DNA from: Rhodospirillales bacterium
Lineage (GTDB): Bacteria > Pseudomonadota > Alphaproteobacteria > Rhodospirillales > Thalassospiraceae
Direction of reading: 5' to 3'
Length of the DNA: 64,000 nt
NCBI GenBank assembly: GCA_019634165.1
Contig: JAHQVT010000006.1
Span: forward strand, 744,001 to 808,000
In this document: positions 1 through 9,703 of the stretch, in pieces
Layout: each line of letters opens with the position of its first letter
How positions within the stretch are numbered: position 1 is the stretch's first letter
The notes under the pieces: generated by a model
Databases searched by the model: none
Told to the model about the DNA's origin: nothing
Seen by the model: the letters and a program-made list of their open reading frames with translations, nothing else
Made by a program: the position numbers and the translations under genes

Positions 1-947
1 TTGGCCTTTTTCAGATCATGTGAAACACGCGAACGTTTGTTCCATGGAATCGACACCATCCAATCAAGATAATTGCGCACCACGGTGGCTTCCGCCGACA
101 TCGGGCTCATATTGCGCAGTTTCTTGAGTTCGGCCTGTGCCTTTTCCTTTGCCTCTTTGGGCATTTTGGCTTTGTTCAGCTTCTCTTCAAGTTCAGAAGC
201 TTCATCCTTGCCGTCTTCGCCCTCGCCCAGTTCTTTCTGAATGGCTTTAAGTTGCTCATTCAAATAGTACTCGCGCTGGGTTTTCTCCATCTGGCGTTTG
301 ACCCGGTTGCGGATTTTCTTTTCAACCTGCAACACGCCAATTTCAGATTCCATGAACCCAAAAATACGTTCCAGACGGTCACCAACAAGGGCGGTTTCCA
401 GCAATTGCTGTTTTTCAGAAATCTTGAGCGACAGGTGCGATGCAACCGTGTCGGCAAGCTTGGCCGGTTCTTCGATCTGATTGACCGAAACCAAAACTTC
501 TGGCGGAATTTTTTTGTTTAGCTTGATGTACTGTTCGAACTGCGTGACCACAGAACGGGCCAACGCTTCAAGTTCGCTGTCATCTTCATCAGAATCTTCA
601 CGAACAGCACCATAAGCCTGGAAGAAATCCGGGTTATCAACATAGCCGGTAATTTCGGCACGTTTCCCGCCTTCAACCAATACCTTAACAGTTCCGTCCG
701 GCAGTTTAAGAAGCTGCAAGACAGTTGCGACAGTACCAACTTCGTAAAGATCTTCGACTGCCGGATCATCAAGACCGGCATCTTTCTGGGTTACAAGCAA
801 GATTTGCTTGTCTTCGCGCATCACATCTTCGAGTGCACGCACCGATTTCTCACGTCCGACAAACAGCGGAACAATCATGTGCGGGAACACGACAATGTCA
901 CGCAACGGCAGCACCGGGTATATTTCGCCACGCGCCAATTCGACCAT
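1..947 (-). CDS. lon: ATP-dependent protease Lon, N-terminal part (runs off window)
   Basis: Lon is a cytoplasmic AAA+ serine protease that degrades misfolded and short-lived regulatory proteins. Only the first 315 codons are present; the ATPase and Ser-Lys protease domains lie beyond base 1. The start ATG at 947 opens with MVELARGEIYPVLPLRD, typical of Lon, with AGGGA about ten bases upstream. The N-terminal substrate-binding domain covers roughly residues 8-205. It is followed by the charged helical linker containing REYYLNEQLKAIQKELGE, a Lon hallmark. The gene follows clpX on the same strand after 130 bases, the usual alphaproteobacterial order tig-clpP-clpX-lon. The reading frame is open to the window edge. 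The identification is secure. Confidence 0.95.
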   Translation of the reverse strand, partial: MVELARGEIYPVLPLRDIVVFPHMIVPLFVGREKSVRALEDVMREDKQILLVTQKDAGLDDPAVEDLYEVGTVATVLQLLKLPDGTVKVLVEGGKRAEITGYVDNPDFFQAYGAVREDSDEDDSELEALARSVVTQFEQYIKLNKKIPPEVLVSVNQIEEPAKLADTVASHLSLKISEKQQLLETALVGDRLERIFGFMESEIGVLQVEKKIRNRVKRQMEKTQREYYLNEQLKAIQKELGEGEDGKDEASELEEKLNKAKMPKEAKEKAQAELKKLRNMSPMSAEATVVRNYLDWMVSIPWNKRSRVSHDLKKA

Positions 948-1035
948 TATGTTCTATTCCCTAATCTGAGCCAAAACGTTACTGAGGTCCTGCCATAGGC
1001 CCCATCAGCAACGCGAACATTTGATAGATAATCTG

Positions 1036-1072
1036 AAATTCCCGCACCGCAATAGATGCCGGTGCGGGATTT
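1036..1072 (-). terminator. Weak hairpin between clpX and lon
   Basis: A 9-bp GC-rich stem (CCCGCACCG at 1041-1049 with CGGTGCGGG at 1060-1068) sits just downstream of the clpX stop. The minus-strand tail has only a short T stretch (AATTTC). It may be a leaky terminator or attenuator between clpX and lon rather than a full stop. Confidence 0.5.
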
Positions 1073-1077
1073 AACTA

Positions 1078-2343
1078 TCAGGCAGTATTTTCGACACCTT
1101 CGTGACGTTCAGAATGGATCAGCAATGGTTTTGCTTTTCCATCGACAACATCCTTATTGATGACGATTTCCTCGACACTTTCCATCGTCGGCAAATCGAA
1201 CATGGTATCAAGCAAAATGCCTTCCATGATCGACCGCAGACCACGTGCACCGGTTTTGCGTTCAATTGCCTTTTCCGCAATGCCTTGCAGTGCATCAGGC
1301 TGGAAGGTGAGCTTGACATCTTCCATATCGAACAGGCGCTGATACTGCTTGATCAGCGCATTTTTCGGCTCGGTCAGGATTTTGACAAGTGCGTCACTGT
1401 CGAGGTCTTCAAGCGTTGCCAAAACCGGCAGACGACCAATGAATTCCGGAATAAGACCGAATTTCAAAAGATCTTCTGGTTCGACTTCACGAAGGACATC
1501 GCCCGTACGGCGTTCTTCCGAGCTGCGAACATCGGCACCAAAGCCGATTGCGCTGCCCTTGCCGCGTTGGGAAATCACCTTGTCCAAGCCAGCGAACGCG
1601 CCGCCAACGATGAACAGGATGTTGGTGGTGTCAACCTGCAGGAATTCTTGTTGCGGATGTTTACGACCACCTTGCGGCGGTACGGATGCAACAGTGCCTT
1701 CCATGATCTTCAGCAATGCCTGCTGAACGCCTTCGCCTGACACATCACGCGTGATCGACGGATTGTCCGATTTACGCGAAATCTTGTCGACTTCGTCAAT
1801 ATAGACGATGCCGCGCTGGGCACGTTCGACATTGTAATCTGCAGCCTGCAGCAACTTCAGAATGATGTTCTCGACATCCTCACCGACATAACCGGCTTCG
1901 GTCAGTGTCGTGGCATCTGCCATGGTGAACGGAACATCAAGAATACGTGCCAGAGTCTGTGCCAGAAGCGTTTTACCGCAACCGGTCGGACCAACCAGCA
2001 TGATGTTTGATTTCGCCAGTTCGATATCTTCGTTCTTGCTGGCGTGATGCAGGCGTTTGTAATGGTTGTGAACCGCGACTGAGAGAACTTTCTTCGCATG
2101 GCCCTGACCGATGACATAATCATCAAGGACCTTGCAAATCTCTTGCGGAGAAGGCACCCCGTCAGCCGATTTGACGAGATGGGTTTTATGCTCTTCGCGG
2201 ATGATGTCCATGCAAAGCTCTACGCATTCATCACAGATGAATACGGTTGGACCGGCGATGAGCTTGCGAACCTCGTGCTGGCTCTTTCCACAGAAAGAAC
2301 AGTACAGAGTATTCTTGGAGTCCCCGCTATTCGATTTGCTCAT
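1078..2343 (-). CDS. clpX: ATP-dependent Clp protease ATP-binding subunit ClpX
   Basis: ClpX is the hexameric AAA+ unfoldase that recognises tagged substrates (for example ssrA-tagged proteins) and feeds them to ClpP. The 421-residue length is normal. The N-terminal zinc-binding domain has four cysteines at C15, C18, C37 and C40. Walker A GPTGCGKT is at 118-125, the pore loop GYVG at 151-154 and Walker B IDEVD near 182-186. It lies downstream of clpP on the same strand but is separated by 301 bases that include a strong terminator. It therefore probably has its own promoter. Confidence 0.98.
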   Translation of the reverse strand: MSKSNSGDSKNTLYCSFCGKSQHEVRKLIAGPTVFICDECVELCMDIIREEHKTHLVKSADGVPSPQEICKVLDDYVIGQGHAKKVLSVAVHNHYKRLHHASKNEDIELAKSNIMLVGPTGCGKTLLAQTLARILDVPFTMADATTLTEAGYVGEDVENIILKLLQAADYNVERAQRGIVYIDEVDKISRKSDNPSITRDVSGEGVQQALLKIMEGTVASVPPQGGRKHPQQEFLQVDTTNILFIVGGAFAGLDKVISQRGKGSAIGFGADVRSSEERRTGDVLREVEPEDLLKFGLIPEFIGRLPVLATLEDLDSDALVKILTEPKNALIKQYQRLFDMEDVKLTFQPDALQGIAEKAIERKTGARGLRSIMEGILLDTMFDLPTMESVEEIVINKDVVDGKAKPLLIHSERHEGVENTA

Positions 2344-2644
2344 ACAAACCCCAATTACGTTTGACGTTATCTTTTATCTGCCATGTTAGCCGGTAAACGA
2401 TACCGATCTCAACGTTTAATCTGCGCTTTTAGGCCATTTGGCTACATGTTTGATATGGGAGCGCAACCACGGTTGCGAAACCCCTTGCTATAATCACCCA
2501 AACGTTTGAGTGCAACGCAAGCTCCAAACAGAACCCAAAAAGCCAGTCACCCTCTTGTCTATGACTTAAAACTGCCATGAGGCAAGTCATAAAAAAACGC
2601 CCCGACCATTGATCGGGGCGTTTTCACCAATCGAGATCACACGA
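2344..2644. other. clpP-clpX intergenic region (301 bases)
   Basis: This stretch holds the terminator of the clpP transcript (2591-2624). The remainder, nearer clpX, presumably carries the clpX promoter. I could not pick out a convincing -35/-10 pair or any open frame worth calling. Confidence 0.6.
2591..2624 (-). terminator. Rho-independent terminator of tig-clpP
   Basis: A GC-rich inverted repeat (CGCCCCGA/TCGGGGCG) is flanked by A-runs and T-runs. Read on the minus strand, the stem is followed by seven T residues, immediately downstream of the clpP stop. Confidence 0.9.
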
Positions 2645-3283
2645 TCAGTCTTTCTTTTCATCGCTATCCGTTTTCGGACGGGACGTCACCACCTCGTCGA
2701 TCAAGCCAAATTCTTTGGCCTGATCCGGAGTGAGGAAGTTATCACGCTCCATCGCATCTTCGATCGTCTTAAGATCACGGTCGGTATGTTCGACATAGAT
2801 CTCGTTAAGACGCTGACGCAGTGCCAGAATTTCGCGGGCATGGATTTCGATATCCGATGCCTGCCCCTGGAAACCGCCTGACGGCTGATGGATCATCACG
2901 CGGGCATTCGGCAGGCTATAACGCTTGCCTTTTGCACCGGCCATCAGAAGAAGCGAGCCCATAGATGCCGCCTGCCCCATGCACACCGTCGATACATCAC
3001 AGCGGATGTATTGCATGGTGTCATAGATGGCGAGACCCGAGGTCACAACACCGCCCGGAGAGTTGATGTAAAGCGAAATGTCCTTATCCGGATTTTCCGA
3101 TTCGAGGTGCAAAAGCTGCGCGCAGATCAGTGACGACATGCCGTCATGGACCTGACCATTGATGAAAACGATACGCTCCTTAAGCAAGCGCGAAAAGATG
3201 TCATAAGCACGCTCACCACGGCTGGTCTGTTCAACCACCATCGGTACAAGCGAGTTCATCTGTTCTCTAATCATCAACTGCAA
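2645..3283 (-). CDS. clpP: ATP-dependent Clp protease proteolytic subunit ClpP
   Basis: ClpP forms the double-heptameric serine protease chamber that works with ClpX and ClpA. At 212 residues it has normal length. The catalytic triad is visible: Ser107 in GQAASMGS, His132 in MIHQPSGG and Asp181 in ERDNFL. The spacings of 25 and 49 residues match E. coli ClpP. The gene starts 35 bases after tig, so the two are likely cotranscribed, and a strong terminator follows. A short N-terminal extension ([11 protein letters not shown]) before the conserved core fits a processed propeptide. Confidence 0.98.
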   Translation of the reverse strand: MQLMIREQMNSLVPMVVEQTSRGERAYDIFSRLLKERIVFINGQVHDGMSSLICAQLLHLESENPDKDISLYINSPGGVVTSGLAIYDTMQYIRCDVSTVCMGQAASMGSLLLMAGAKGKRYSLPNARVMIHQPSGGFQGQASDIEIHAREILALRQRLNEIYVEHTDRDLKTIEDAMERDNFLTPDQAKEFGLIDEVVTSRPKTDSDEKKD

Positions 3284-3318
3284 TCTCCCTGCATTATCCT
3301 AAACCGTGTCCGGCTGGA

Positions 3319-4779
3319 TTACTTCTCTTCGGATTTGTCAGCTGCTTTTTTCTTCGCAACCGGCTTCTTAGCAGCAGCTTTCTTGGCCGGAGCCTTTTTC
3401 TCTGCAGCTTTTTTCGCCGGTGCTTTCTTAGCAGCCGATTTTTTCTTCGGAGCTTCGTCTTCCTCTTCCGGCTTCAGAAGATCTTCGACCGAAACGGTCT
3501 TTTCTTCAACCTTGGCGAGTTCGACGATGTAATCAACGACCTTGTCTTCATATACAGGGCCCTGAAGAGCCTGCAAGGCCTGCGGGTTATTTTTATAGAA
3601 TTCAATAACCTGCTGTTCCTGACCCGGGTACTTCTGAGCTTCGGCAACAAGAACCTTGTTCACGTCTTCCTGGGTAACCTGGATGTCGTTTGCACGGCCA
3701 ACTTCAGCCAGCAGCAGGCCAAGAAGAACGCGGCGTTCTGCGATTTCGCGGAACTCTGCGGTCAGTTCTTCTTCAGACTTGCCTTTGGTTTCGTCATCTT
3801 CCTGACCAGCTTCACGTGCCTGTTTGATCTGACCGATGATGCCTTCCAGCTCGTTGTCGACCAGCGAGGTCGGCAGTTCGAAGCTGTGGTTTTCAGCCAG
3901 CGCGTCAAGCAGCTCGCGCTTCATTTTCTGACGGGAAACCGATTCGTACTCGCGACCGAAATCCTTACGGATTGCGTCTTTAAGTGCTTCAAAGCTTTCC
4001 TGGCCGAGTTTCTTGGCCAATTCGTCATCCAGCTCAGCCGGTTTCTTTTCTTTGATTTCTTTGACGGTTACGTCGAACTCGGCATCTTTGCCTGCAAGCT
4101 CAGCAGCACCGTACTCTTCCGGGAATTTAACTTTGACGACAAGTGCGTCACCGCCGTTAACACCGGTAAGCTGTTCTTCGAAACCTTCGATGAAAGAGCT
4201 TGAACCAAGTTCGAGTTCGTAATCTTCAGCTTTACCACCTTCGAAGGCTTCACCACCGATTTTGCCGAGGAAGTCGATGACAACAACGTCGCCAGTTTTC
4301 GACTTACGCTTGCGTGCCAAAGGTGCAGTCGTGCCCTGAGCCGCAGCAATGCGCTCGAGGGTTTCATTTACCTTGGTGTCGTCAAGTTCAACAACTTCAC
4401 GGGTCAGCTTCAGCTTTTTGAAGTCCATTGCTTCGATTGCCGGGATGATTTCAACAGCGATGTCGAACTCAAGGTCCCCGCCTTCATCGAATTTGGTTAC
4501 TTCGATTTTCGGCTGAACGGCCGGGCGCAGATCGTTGTCGGAAAGAACTTTACCGGTGTTTTCATTTACAGCGGTTTCAAGAACTTCACCCATGACGGAC
4601 TGACCGTAACGCTGGCGCAGGAGTTTCGCCGGAATTTTACCCGGACGGAAGCCTGGCAGGCGAACCTGATCTTTGATCTCGTCAAGTTTGGCGACGACTT
4701 TTTCTTCGATATGTGCGGCGGGCACGACGACTTTGAACTCGCGCGCCAGGCCTTCGTTTTTGGTTTCAGTAACCTGCAT
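3319..4779 (-). CDS. tig: Trigger factor, with Lys/Ala-rich C-terminal tail
   Basis: Trigger factor is the ribosome-bound chaperone and peptidyl-prolyl isomerase that meets nascent chains. The ribosome-binding domain (about residues 1-115) contains the docking loop GFRPGKIP. An FKBP-like PPIase domain follows near 155-245 and then the helical chaperone arms. At 486 residues it is about 50 longer than the E. coli protein. The excess is a low-complexity tail at 445-486 built from repeated AAKKAPAKKA units, strongly basic until the final DKSEEK. This gene heads the tig-clpP unit. The function is secure; the role of the tail is unknown. Confidence 0.96.
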   Translation of the reverse strand: MQVTETKNEGLAREFKVVVPAAHIEEKVVAKLDEIKDQVRLPGFRPGKIPAKLLRQRYGQSVMGEVLETAVNENTGKVLSDNDLRPAVQPKIEVTKFDEGGDLEFDIAVEIIPAIEAMDFKKLKLTREVVELDDTKVNETLERIAAAQGTTAPLARKRKSKTGDVVVIDFLGKIGGEAFEGGKAEDYELELGSSSFIEGFEEQLTGVNGGDALVVKVKFPEEYGAAELAGKDAEFDVTVKEIKEKKPAELDDELAKKLGQESFEALKDAIRKDFGREYESVSRQKMKRELLDALAENHSFELPTSLVDNELEGIIGQIKQAREAGQEDDETKGKSEEELTAEFREIAERRVLLGLLLAEVGRANDIQVTQEDVNKVLVAEAQKYPGQEQQVIEFYKNNPQALQALQGPVYEDKVVDYIVELAKVEEKTVSVEDLLKPEEEDEAPKKKSAAKKAPAKKAAEKKAPAKKAAAKKPVAKKKAADKSEEK

Positions 4780-4892
4780 AGATAACTCTTTTGCTTGGTT
4801 CGAATAATGTCCGTTACGCGACGCAGTCCGGACGTCAGAAAGTCAAAATGACTAAACGAATATATAAGCTGATCTAATAATCAGCCTGCAAG

Positions 4893-4977
4893 TGGTACGG
4901 GCGAAGGGACTCGAACCCCCACGTCTTGCGACACCAGGACCTAAACCTGGCGCGTCTACCAATTCCGCCACGCCCGC
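4893..4977 (-). tRNA. tRNA-Leu (anticodon UAG)
   Basis: This is an 85-base class II tRNA with encoded CCA. The anticodon stem CCAGG/CCTGG encloses TTTAGGT, giving anticodon UAG for CUA codons. The D-loop carries AATTGGTAGA. A long variable arm (GTC-GCAA-GAC) and the T-loop TTCGAGT are present. The discriminator base is A73, as expected for leucine. The acceptor stem pairs six positions in Watson-Crick fashion, but the terminal pair is G1-U72, which is unusual. Confidence 0.95.
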
Positions 4978-5145
4978 ACACAAGCATACAAATCATCTCG
5001 GTTGGACCGAAATGAGTGCGCCTTAATACAAACTTCGCTCACCTCATGCAAGCATCGCCTTTTCGACAAACGCATTCTTCTGACAATTAACGGGTTTTTG
5101 ATGACGAAATTGGGACTATTCCGGGATTTTCGGGCAATCTAAAAC

Positions 5146-6537
5146 TTAACGCAACAAGCGCTTTACGCTGCTGGAAGCGGCAATTTTGCCCTGACCGACA
5201 TAGCTTTCGTGATTTTTTTCGATCATCGAGAGGTCATAAAGGTAATTCACCATCATCCCGAATGACTGGGTCCAGCCGTTTTCCTTACCGTTGCCATTCC
5301 AGTTAAGGCGCTGGACCCGCGCCCCATTGCTCAGATGGAAATGCGCGACAGGATCAAACGATGATCCCGTTTCGGGACGTCTGGCATTTAACAGATACCA
5401 TGCGCTCAGATATTCAATATTGGTGCGTGTACGTTCGCCAACGCCATCCGGGCTTGATGCTGGTGGCTTGGGCCCCATCAGTTCATCACAGTCACGAAGG
5501 GCAGCTTCGATTGCCTTTGGCAAGCCGGTTTCGACATTTTGTGCCATCGCATCAAGCTGCCGATCCATCCAATGACGCAATCGCGGAATCGGCGATAGCG
5601 TACTAAACTGTTTTAAGTTCGGCAGATCACGCTGCAACTCGGCAACGACACGCTTAATCAGGAAATCGCCAAAACTGATCCCTGCCAGCCCCGCCTGCGC
5701 GTTTGAGATGGAATAAAAAATAGCCGTATCCGCAGATGGCTCAGTTTCCATCCCACCATCTTGTTGCTTAGTTTGAATCAGGGCATCGACATTTCCCGCA
5801 ATGCCGTTAACCAACGCAACTTCAACAAAAATCAATGGTTCGTCGGGCATGCCGGGATGGAAAAAGGCAAAGCATCTGCGATCGGGTGCCAGGCGCCGCT
5901 TTAAATCATCCCAACTTTGGATGGCGTGAACCGCCTCATAGGCAATCAGTTTTTCAAGAAGCGCTGCGGGCGAATGCCACGTTATCCGCTGGAGTTCAAG
6001 AAAGCCGATATCAAACCAGCTTGCCAAAAGCGTTTTTAAATCACGTTCAAGAATACCAAGCCCGGGTGCTTCTTTGCGCCAACGCAGCAAATCCGAACGC
6101 AGATCAACCAAAAACTTCACCCCTTGTGGCAAGGAGTTGAATTCTTTTAATATTTCGCGAAATGGCGGGACAAGTGCTGCACGCAGTTCGGATTCCAACA
6201 ATGCCTGTTCTGCCAGGTCGTCGGCCATGTTCCAGTCGGTCATGATCGCCGCAACACGGTCACGATCCACCCCGAATTCATTAACCAGCAGATGAAGAAA
6301 TTGACGTTTGCCATCATCATCAAGACGCAGGAAATCATGGCCAAGGGCGGCGGCACGTGAACGTGCCGACACCGCCCCACCGCGCCTTGCAAGACAATCC
6401 GCAATTTGACCGCGCCAATGTTCTTGACGTGTGTGACTTTCATCCAGACCAAGACTACGCACAACCGGACTGTCGCGTAGCTCACGCCACGCAATGCGCA
6501 GGTTATCAAGTGTCCTGTCCAAAAAAGTCTGGGACAT
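5146..6537 (-). CDS. Malonyl-CoA decarboxylase
   Basis: This enzyme converts malonyl-CoA to acetyl-CoA and CO2, for malonate use or for control of malonyl-CoA. The protein has the helical N-terminal domain and GNAT-like C-terminal domain of the family. Conserved stretches include FFHPGMPDEPLIFVEVAL and KQFSTLSPIPRLRHWM. An in-frame TTG at 6549 exists, but ATG at 6537 is preferred because GGAGG lies seven bases before it; this gives 463 residues. No malonyl-CoA synthetase or malonate transporter lies beside it, so a housekeeping or amino-acid catabolic role is as likely as malonate growth. The gene stands alone, downstream of nnr on the same strand after 218 bases. Confidence 0.93.
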   Translation of the reverse strand: MSQTFLDRTLDNLRIAWRELRDSPVVRSLGLDESHTRQEHWRGQIADCLARRGGAVSARSRAAALGHDFLRLDDDGKRQFLHLLVNEFGVDRDRVAAIMTDWNMADDLAEQALLESELRAALVPPFREILKEFNSLPQGVKFLVDLRSDLLRWRKEAPGLGILERDLKTLLASWFDIGFLELQRITWHSPAALLEKLIAYEAVHAIQSWDDLKRRLAPDRRCFAFFHPGMPDEPLIFVEVALVNGIAGNVDALIQTKQQDGGMETEPSADTAIFYSISNAQAGLAGISFGDFLIKRVVAELQRDLPNLKQFSTLSPIPRLRHWMDRQLDAMAQNVETGLPKAIEAALRDCDELMGPKPPASSPDGVGERTRTNIEYLSAWYLLNARRPETGSSFDPVAHFHLSNGARVQRLNWNGNGKENGWTQSFGMMVNYLYDLSMIEKNHESYVGQGKIAASSSVKRLLR

Positions 6538-6755
6538 ATCCGCCTCCAACCCCTGTTAGATGCTGTTTGCATGTCACAGGGTGGTCAAAATTTGCTGGTT
6601 CCTAATTTATATCGGGTGCAATCGGACAAAGGTCCAGCATCGCCGCCAACTTGTCATACCAAATTGTTATTAACGTGGCGCAAATCATAAGCACCCTCAT
6701 GACGTTACCGCGCATAAACGCGGCAAAACCGCCTCTCCTCGCCTTGATTGCGGGT

Positions 6756-8219
6756 TTATCCCTTATTACGTGATGCCAGCCACAATTCGCGTAAGATTGC
6801 GGGCAGATGTTCCGGGATATCTTCGGCAATCAAGCCCGGTCCAATATCGGCACCACTACGGGCATGCAGCCAGACACCCATGCAAGCCGCGTCAAACATT
6901 TCCATCCCTTGGGCCATCAAACCGCCAATGATCCCGGACAAAACATCGCCTGATCCAGCAGTTGCCAACCACGATGCTTCCATCGCGTTGATCGCGGCCC
7001 TGCCATCCGGGGCTGCGATAACCGTATCGGCACCCTTTATCAAAACAGTGGCACCGCTGCGCTTTGCCGCCGCACGTGCACGGGTCAATTTATCGCCTTC
7101 GATGTCAGGAAACAGACGGGCAAATTCGCCCTCATGCGGGGTTAAAACCGTTGGTCCCTGAATGGCAAAACATAATGTAGACGGATCTTCGGTGAAACTT
7201 GTGAGCGCATCTGCGTCCAGAACAGTGGCCCGGCACAGATGCAAAAGCTGTATCACAAGGCTTCTGGTGCCATCACCAACACCATATCCCGGCCCAATGA
7301 CAAAGGCATTATGTCGACAGTCGCTGAGCAAGGATTCAAGCATCCCAATAGGGGCAGTCATATTGCCCGGCGCATCGGCGCCGTAAACCGGCAATACAAC
7401 AGGATCAGCAACAATGGTTAGCAACCCGACACCGGATCGGCGTGCCGCGCGTGCCACCAGCCGTGTCGCCCCGGTCATGCTCGTCCCACCAAAGGCCAGC
7501 AAATGCCCACGATGATATTTATGCCCGTCAATACCGGGCCAATGAATGCCTGCCCGCCACAAAACCGGATCATTGCGCCAGCAGGTCGGACGAATTTCTG
7601 AAATCGTTTGATCCGAAATGCCAATATCGCGCACGGAAACTTCACCGCACATCAATCGACCAGGCAAAAGATAATGCCCAGGCTTCGCCCGGCAGAACGT
7701 CACCGTCAGATCTGCCTTGATCCCGTGTCCCCGAACCATGCCGGTATTGCCATCAATGCCTGATGGCACATCCACCGAAACAACCGCACACATGCTTGAA
7801 TTGATCGTTGTGATCAACTCGCCCAGATCGCCATCAATATCGCGCGCAAGCCCTGCCCCAAAGATACAATCAACAATCAAATCCGCCCCAACCACAAGGG
7901 CCGGTGACAAACGTTCGGTCGCACCATCCCAACGCGCAGCGTGAAGGGCAGCATCCCCCTTAAGGGCGCTAATATCCCCAAGCAGCCCCAACCGCACCGA
8001 CCAACCTTCATCACGCAATAGTTTGGCAATAACAAAACCATCCCCGCCATTATTGCCCGGACCGCACAAGACCGAAACAGAACGCGGAGACCAGTGACGC
8101 ACGATTTCTTCAAATACCGTGCGCCCGGCATTTTGCATCAAAACGTCGCCAGAAATTCCACCTTCAATGGTGCGACGATCAGCATCATACATCTGTTCGG
8201 TTGTCAGGATTTCAAACAT
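6756..8219 (-). CDS. nnr: Bifunctional NAD(P)H-hydrate epimerase / ADP-dependent dehydratase
   Basis: This is a metabolite-repair enzyme that restores NADH and NADPH from their hydrates. The N-terminal half (about 1-215) is the YjeF-N epimerase domain, with CGPGNNGGDG near residue 52. The C-terminal half is the ribokinase-fold dehydratase, with the anion-hole motif TAGSGDVLSG at 420-429. The 487-residue length is normal for the fused form. The start ATG at 8219 has only a weak GGGT upstream. The gene is divergent from dadA across 197 bases that probably hold both promoters. Confidence 0.95.
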   Translation of the reverse strand: MFEILTTEQMYDADRRTIEGGISGDVLMQNAGRTVFEEIVRHWSPRSVSVLCGPGNNGGDGFVIAKLLRDEGWSVRLGLLGDISALKGDAALHAARWDGATERLSPALVVGADLIVDCIFGAGLARDIDGDLGELITTINSSMCAVVSVDVPSGIDGNTGMVRGHGIKADLTVTFCRAKPGHYLLPGRLMCGEVSVRDIGISDQTISEIRPTCWRNDPVLWRAGIHWPGIDGHKYHRGHLLAFGGTSMTGATRLVARAARRSGVGLLTIVADPVVLPVYGADAPGNMTAPIGMLESLLSDCRHNAFVIGPGYGVGDGTRSLVIQLLHLCRATVLDADALTSFTEDPSTLCFAIQGPTVLTPHEGEFARLFPDIEGDKLTRARAAAKRSGATVLIKGADTVIAAPDGRAAINAMEASWLATAGSGDVLSGIIGGLMAQGMEMFDAACMGVWLHARSGADIGPGLIAEDIPEHLPAILRELWLASRNKG

Positions 8220-8416
8220 TTTACCCAGTCCGCTTTCCCATCACTGGCAGCCTGATAGCAACAATTGCCCTAGGTCGAAAAAGAGCGACAGTCACTGGTA
8301 GCCATTTGTTTTCCACGTCAGTATATTGCAACCAAGTTCGCAAGTCAGGTTGATAACACATAGCCTTATCACCTTGACCCGCAACAATAACGCACTTTCC
8401 GCAACAAGGCTTCTCA

Positions 8417-9682
8417 ATGCATGTTGTCGTTATGGGCGCTGGCGTCATCGGGACGACAGCCGCCTGGTATCTTTTGCAAAATGGCCATCAGGTCACGGTC
8501 ATTGACCGTCAGCATGCAAGTGCACAGGAAACAAGCTTTGCCAATGGCGGGCAGATTTCGGCATGCCACGCGACACCTTGGGCCAATGCCAAAGCCCCCA
8601 AACAAATCATAAAATGGCTTGGCCGCGAAGAAGCACCGCTTTTGGTCAGGATGCGGTTTGACCCACAGCTTTTTGCTTGGGGTTTACGGTTCTTGGGCAA
8701 CTGCACCGATGCCCGCGCCAAGATCAATTTGGAAAAAGCCCTGCGGGTTGCGATTTATAGCCGCGATTGCCTGCGCACCCTTAGAACCGATCTTGGTCTT
8801 GAGTATGACCAAAGCGATCAGGGAATTTTGCATATTTGTCGTGATGCGCGTGAAATGGCCTCTGTCACCACCGCAACCAGCCAGATGCAAGATTTTGGCC
8901 TAAACCGCAAAATCGTCACGGCCGACGAATGCTATGAAATCGAGCCTGCCCTACGCCAAAGCACCGCACCAATTGTTGGCGGCAGCTACACCCCCGATGA
9001 TGAAAGTGGCGATGCCCGCAAGTTCACCGAACTTCTGACCCAACATTGCATTGCCAAAGGTGCGACGTTTAAATTCAATACCGGCATCCTTTCACTGACC
9101 AAGGAAGGCGGCAAAATAACGTCGGTCCAAACCGATCAAGGTAAGATCACAGCAGATGCTTTTTTGGTTTGCCTTGGCAGTTACAGCCCGCTTTTGGTTA
9201 AGCCACTGGGGATCGATTTGCCGATCTATCCGTGTAAGGGATATTCGATCAGTATCGACACCACCGGCTATGACGGTGCCCCCAAAACAGCCTTGATCGA
9301 TGACAGTGTCAAAATGGTCTATTCACGCCTTGGCGAACAGCTTCGCGTGGCGGGAACCGCAGAACTTGACGGCTATAACCTGCGTATGTCGCCGCAGCGC
9401 AAACAACTTATTGTTGATAAGGCCTTAGAATTATTCCCAAATTCTGGCGACAAGTCGAAAATCGCGTTTTGGTCAGGTCTGCGGCCTGTTACACCTGATT
9501 CTGCCCCTATTCTTGGCGCTACTAAATATGGTAATCTGTTCCTTAATACGGGGCACGGGACGCTGGGTTGGACGATGAGTTGCGGATCAGCAAAAGCAAT
9601 GGCCGATTTGATCAGCAACCAAGACCCTGACATCCCACTAACAGGGCTAGGTATCGATCGTTTTAAACGAACGGTATGGTGA
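8417..9682 (+). CDS. dadA: D-amino acid dehydrogenase, FAD-dependent small subunit type
   Basis: This enzyme oxidatively deaminates D-amino acids such as D-alanine at the inner face of the membrane and passes electrons to the respiratory chain. The N-terminus has the dinucleotide-binding motif GAGVIG at residues 7-12 followed by an acidic strand end (VIDRQ). The C-terminus carries the typical WSGLRPVTPDSAPILG and NTGHGTLGWTMS segments. The length of 421 fits DadA. No alanine racemase (dadX) follows. Instead a histidine kinase starts 21 bases downstream, so the pair may be one transcript. A weak AAGG precedes the start. Confidence 0.92.
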   Translation: MHVVVMGAGVIGTTAAWYLLQNGHQVTVIDRQHASAQETSFANGGQISACHATPWANAKAPKQIIKWLGREEAPLLVRMRFDPQLFAWGLRFLGNCTDARAKINLEKALRVAIYSRDCLRTLRTDLGLEYDQSDQGILHICRDAREMASVTTATSQMQDFGLNRKIVTADECYEIEPALRQSTAPIVGGSYTPDDESGDARKFTELLTQHCIAKGATFKFNTGILSLTKEGGKITSVQTDQGKITADAFLVCLGSYSPLLVKPLGIDLPIYPCKGYSISIDTTGYDGAPKTALIDDSVKMVYSRLGEQLRVAGTAELDGYNLRMSPQRKQLIVDKALELFPNSGDKSKIAFWSGLRPVTPDSAPILGATKYGNLFLNTGHGTLGWTMSCGSAKAMADLISNQDPDIPLTGLGIDRFKRTVW

Positions 9683-9703
9683 ACTATGGGACCAGGGGCT
9701 GAT

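Noticed and set aside
6602-6829. Short minus-strand frame between nnr and the malonyl-CoA decarboxylase gene
   Set aside because: It overlaps the end of nnr, has no supporting ribosome site and shows no family features.
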